Assembly: GCA_964020975.1 (NCBI GenBank)
Contig: OZ026620.1
Location: 75,637,600 to 75,701,599, forward strand
Source of the DNA: Hermodice carunculata
Taxonomy: Eukaryota; Annelida; Polychaeta; Eunicida; Amphinomidae
Length of the DNA: 64,000 bases
Direction: 5' to 3'
Shown: in pieces, positions 60,950-64,000 of the stretch
How positions within the stretch are numbered: the stretch's first letter is position 1
Layout: every line of letters begins with the position of its first letter
The notes under the pieces: generated by a model
What the model was told of the DNA's origin: nothing
Seen by the model: only the letters and a program-made list of their open reading frames with translations
Databases searched by the model: none
Made by a program: the position numbers and the translations under genes

Positions 60950-63129
60950 GGTAATATGTAGAAGATTGATAACCAGCCCCAACAGCTTTTAATAACATGC
61001 AATTTTTGCTGTCTTTTTTTTTTTTAATGGCCACTGGAAGTGATTAAAAAATTTACTAAAGAAGTTGGACCTCAGACTTGCCTGTACGCTGACAGTTAAA
61101 CTACTCAGCTTTTCTGCCAAGTAAAGGTTAAAAGCACTAAATCTAAACTTATACACCAGTGTGTCTAAGCCAGCATACTTCTGAAATCTTATTTGGCTAA
61201 TCTGCATGACTGCACAAACACTCCCACCAAATGTAATTTCCAAATATTTCCACACAATAGCCTGACTGTTTCATTATCTAGGGACCCCTAGGTAGAGCAA
61301 GTATGGATTAATTTAATCAATGAACATTCCAATTCATATACAAAATCCCACACAGCTGGCACACATGTAATATAAATGTATAACAGCTGCCTTTACTGCA
61401 CTCAATTCTCTGCTGCTCAGCATGGAAAATGCTCACAAAGTGCGTAGAAACCCAGAAAAGTAGAACCAAAACGAGTGTAGAAACGTAGCTCTTTCCCACA
61501 CATTAATAGGTCCTCCTTGCCACAGGGCCTGTGAATATATTATTAAGAGCCTGCCTTCAAGATCAAATAGTTAATTTCTGGGATGTCTGCTCAAATTAAT
61601 TACATGAAACTCTGCCATAAAGTTTATGATAGAATACTAAAAAGTCTGGTAACAATTAAATACACATAATATCTGACCTGTGTATGCATGCATAATAAAG
61701 CTGGCAGCTTAGATGAGCTTCCAGTTCTCCAGAGGGGAGATAAAAATAACAAAAAAAAACAAACAAATCAATCAATGTTTACCTGACATATTTTCTGTAA
61801 ATAAAGTGACACCTTTAACCTTACTATATATATGTTTTGAAGACACAGGTCAACATGGCGTTCATATCTATATTTGGTTATTATACAGACACCCAAAGAA
61901 ACATCAGCTCTGGTCTTAATGTGGTCTCACATACTTCACTTGTAACTTCCAACTTCATACATCCTATATTTTCTAGACCCCCCCCCCCCCCATATGGTAT
62001 TTGTACAGACCCCTACCACATGTGGACATTTTGACAGCAGTCAGCAGTTCAGAAAACTGAGATGTATATTGGAGATTTCATCTGTGAGACTGTTAGTGTC
62101 ACTTGACAAACTACACCTGTGTTTTGTGCACGGAGCTTTCAATGTTACTACAGTAACTCTGTGTGACTAATACGTCAAGATGATTGCATACAAGGGACTT
62201 GTTACCACAAATACGATGACTGGCGGTTGACTGTCCCTGAGTGGATGTTAGAAGCAAAAGATGTGGCAGTCTTACCTGGTTGCTCCATGGTGCTGTGTGA
62301 GAGGCTCCTGGCCTGTGTGTCTGTCTAGATACAGAAGCCTATGTCCACATCAGACTACCAGCTCCTTTTTCAAATGCACAGCCACAAATGACCGTTGGGT
62401 CTAGCCCACCTTAAGACTGACTCAATGCAAGACTGACCGCAAATTACAGTAAGCTCCTGCGGAATGGTGATGTATTTGTGCCTGGCCAAAGTGACTGTAG
62501 CAGAAGCAGTATCCCTCTGGTGCAGGCCTGGCCAGCTGAGCCCTGAGTGGTCTGATGCTGGACTGGCAGCACTGAAGCTTGTGAGGTAAGATGAGGTTTC
62601 AAGGCTGACACCTGCCCCAGAGACATCTAGTGGTCACGGGTGGAAGTGCTCTACACACTTGGAACTCGCAACAGTTGAGGTCACCCTGCTGAGACGCGAC
62701 CTTTGCTTGTATTTACTCAACAACATGACATTTATTCATACCATTGTTTTCTTGCTTTATCTCTCTGTTCCTGGGTTAACTCGGTATTAAAGTTCAAACA
62801 TACTCAATCTAACCTGCTTCTTTTTTCACAATATTGATGTGTATCTGCTGAGGTAGCCAAGTCAAGATTGACATGTGCACCCGTGCTCTCACACTGATAA
62901 ATGCACTTCCCATCTGGCGGGGACCAGACCACTAGCTGGGACAAGTCAGCTAAGACTGTTGATGGCAAACCTGACATGTTGGCCTGCCTGACACTTGGTC
63001 ACAACAAACTGTGAAACCACAGTGGCATATACCCATAATAAATCATGCCACAGGGGACACCCAACCTCCTTCCTGGGTACCTGAGCCTTGATACCACAAA
63101 ACTAATGCAGCCAGGATTTGCCTCTACGG
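60950..63129. other. Gene-free stretch with one possible 5' exon
   Basis: Poly(C) at 61978 and the candidate exon at 62276-62288 are the only items of note. ORFs here are short and unremarkable. Confidence 0.5.
62276..62288 (-). CDS. Candidate first coding exon or uORF-bearing 5' exon: ATGGAGCAACCAG|GTAAGA
   Basis: On the minus strand a good start context (cagcaccATGG) opens MEQP and reaches a strong GTAAGA donor after 13 nt. It could belong to a distant 5' exon of the SPECC1L-like gene or to another gene whose remaining exons are not recognised. Joined directly to the exon at 24359 it would not be in frame with the main protein. Confidence 0.25.
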
Positions 63130-63309
63130 TAGAGTCTCCAATATTAAGGCCACCTCCATAAAGGTACCATTTCCATCTTAAGATCACAAATTTACAGTCC
63201 CACTTTTCTTTATCCTTAATTAAACTATATCCCTCATTAAGACCCCTCCCCTATTAAGACCCCATTTTTTCATTCCCTCGGGTGGTCTTAATAGGGAGAT
63301 TCCACTGTA
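63130..63309. mobile_element. F2-type MITE, 'taagaccac' subfamily
   Basis: 'tagagtctccaatattaag' and 'cttaatagggagattccact' then GTA. Same length and order as the element at 60582-60757. Confidence 0.7.
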
Positions 63310-63897
63310 TGTCCAAACATTAACCCTTTTGGTGGCTGCTTCCCCGAGAATAACTGTCTTGTACACAAAGCCAGCGGGAGAACTTTTCAACTCAAAGAAA
63401 AGTTCTGTTGTTTCTCTGAATGAAGGCCATTTAAACTGTTACCTAATCCCTATCTCTTAGACAGAACAACAAGTCAAAGCACGAACAAGACTTCTGTGCA
63501 TTCACAAGAACTAGGAGTTTAGCGCAGGGCTTCAGGCAGTTGCTCTGTATTTACAGGCCGGCCCACTTCATTATGGGCAATTATCCCTGTGGTTTTGCCA
63601 CCACAAGGATCTGTGTTCAGTGACCCAGGCAGGCGCAGCTTTGTTTTGCTGTCCTTGCTTTCACCCACTCCCATCTTATATTACTTATCTGTTTGAACCA
63701 TCCACACATGCTGACCTTTCCCACAAGTTGACCTTACTGTGCGTTACTACTTACAATGGATGTGCAATCCCAAATATGTCCAAAACAGGAGGTTAATTGC
63801 ATCAAAACATGCATTCTGGTCATATCATCATTGAAGTAAGAAACAAATTATAAATATATGTTTGTGTGTCTATTTTAATATTATATACACACACACA

Positions 63898-63980
63898 TAG
63901 TGGTACCTGCAATTTAAGACTACCTGCTGTATGTGACCACTTTTGCTTAACCAAAGGGTGTTCTTAAATAGCAGGTATTA
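63898..63980. mobile_element. Short F2-type MITE at window end
   Basis: 'agtggtacctgcaatttaag' and 'cttaaatagcaggtatta' are inverted repeats around a 50-nt middle, making an 83-nt minimal element followed by a (TA)n run. Confidence 0.6.
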
Positions 63981-64000
63981 TATATATATATATATATATA
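63979..64000. repeat. (TA)n at window end
   Basis: TA run that continues past the window edge. Confidence 0.9.

Noticed and set aside
62276-62288. MEQP as the true N-terminus of the SPECC1L-like protein
   Set aside because: Splicing its phase-1 donor to the 24359 acceptor gives a different frame from the MKK... protein.

Overview
This window is animal (eukaryotic) genomic DNA. It carries one clear protein-coding gene, split into at least five exons with GT/AG introns, in a repeat-crowded, moderately AT-rich landscape of microsatellites, minisatellites and short inverted-repeat transposons. There is one 200-base assembly gap. The pattern (a deuterostome/lophotrochozoan-like SPECC1L gene, many MITEs, a RecQ-like helicase fragment) fits a marine invertebrate such as a lancelet, hemichordate, echinoderm or mollusc. 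I cannot resolve the lineage from the sequence alone.

The gene is a cytospin-A/SPECC1L-type protein on the minus strand. Its coding sequence runs from 24281 down to 5560 in five exons (2876, 130, 120, 60 and 102 coding nt) whose phases all fit, giving 1095 residues. The giant first coding exon holds a Ser/Pro/basic N-terminus, long coiled coils and a Ser-rich linker. The four small exons encode the C-terminal calponin-homology (CH) domain. An 8-codon upstream ORF ends on an ATGA overlap with the main start codon. The 10.5-kb first intron is largely made of transposable elements.

The rest is non-coding or mobile DNA. Family F1: TTAA-bounded, piggyBac-like MITEs that share a core but carry different internal hairpins and termini. 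Family F2: TA-flanked short inverted-repeat elements rich in 'gagaccacc', about a dozen copies mostly between 33 and 64 kb. Family F3: a long, ORF-less dispersed repeat with a terminal hairpin, possibly a non-autonomous Helitron/Helentron relative. Family F4: elements with GGCCAAACAAAATAAT-type ends. There are also a few hAT-like MITEs with CAG...CTG ends.

The most unusual object is a 2744-bp unit at 45481-48224. It has imperfect inverted ends and a 9-bp direct repeat on both sides, lies inside a 31-bp minisatellite array, and carries a degraded RecQ-type DNA helicase exon. No retroviral, LTR or Polinton-like element was recognised. Several candidate single exons (2864-3186, 26680-26793, 62276-62288) are listed with low confidence because only splice signals and reading frames support them.
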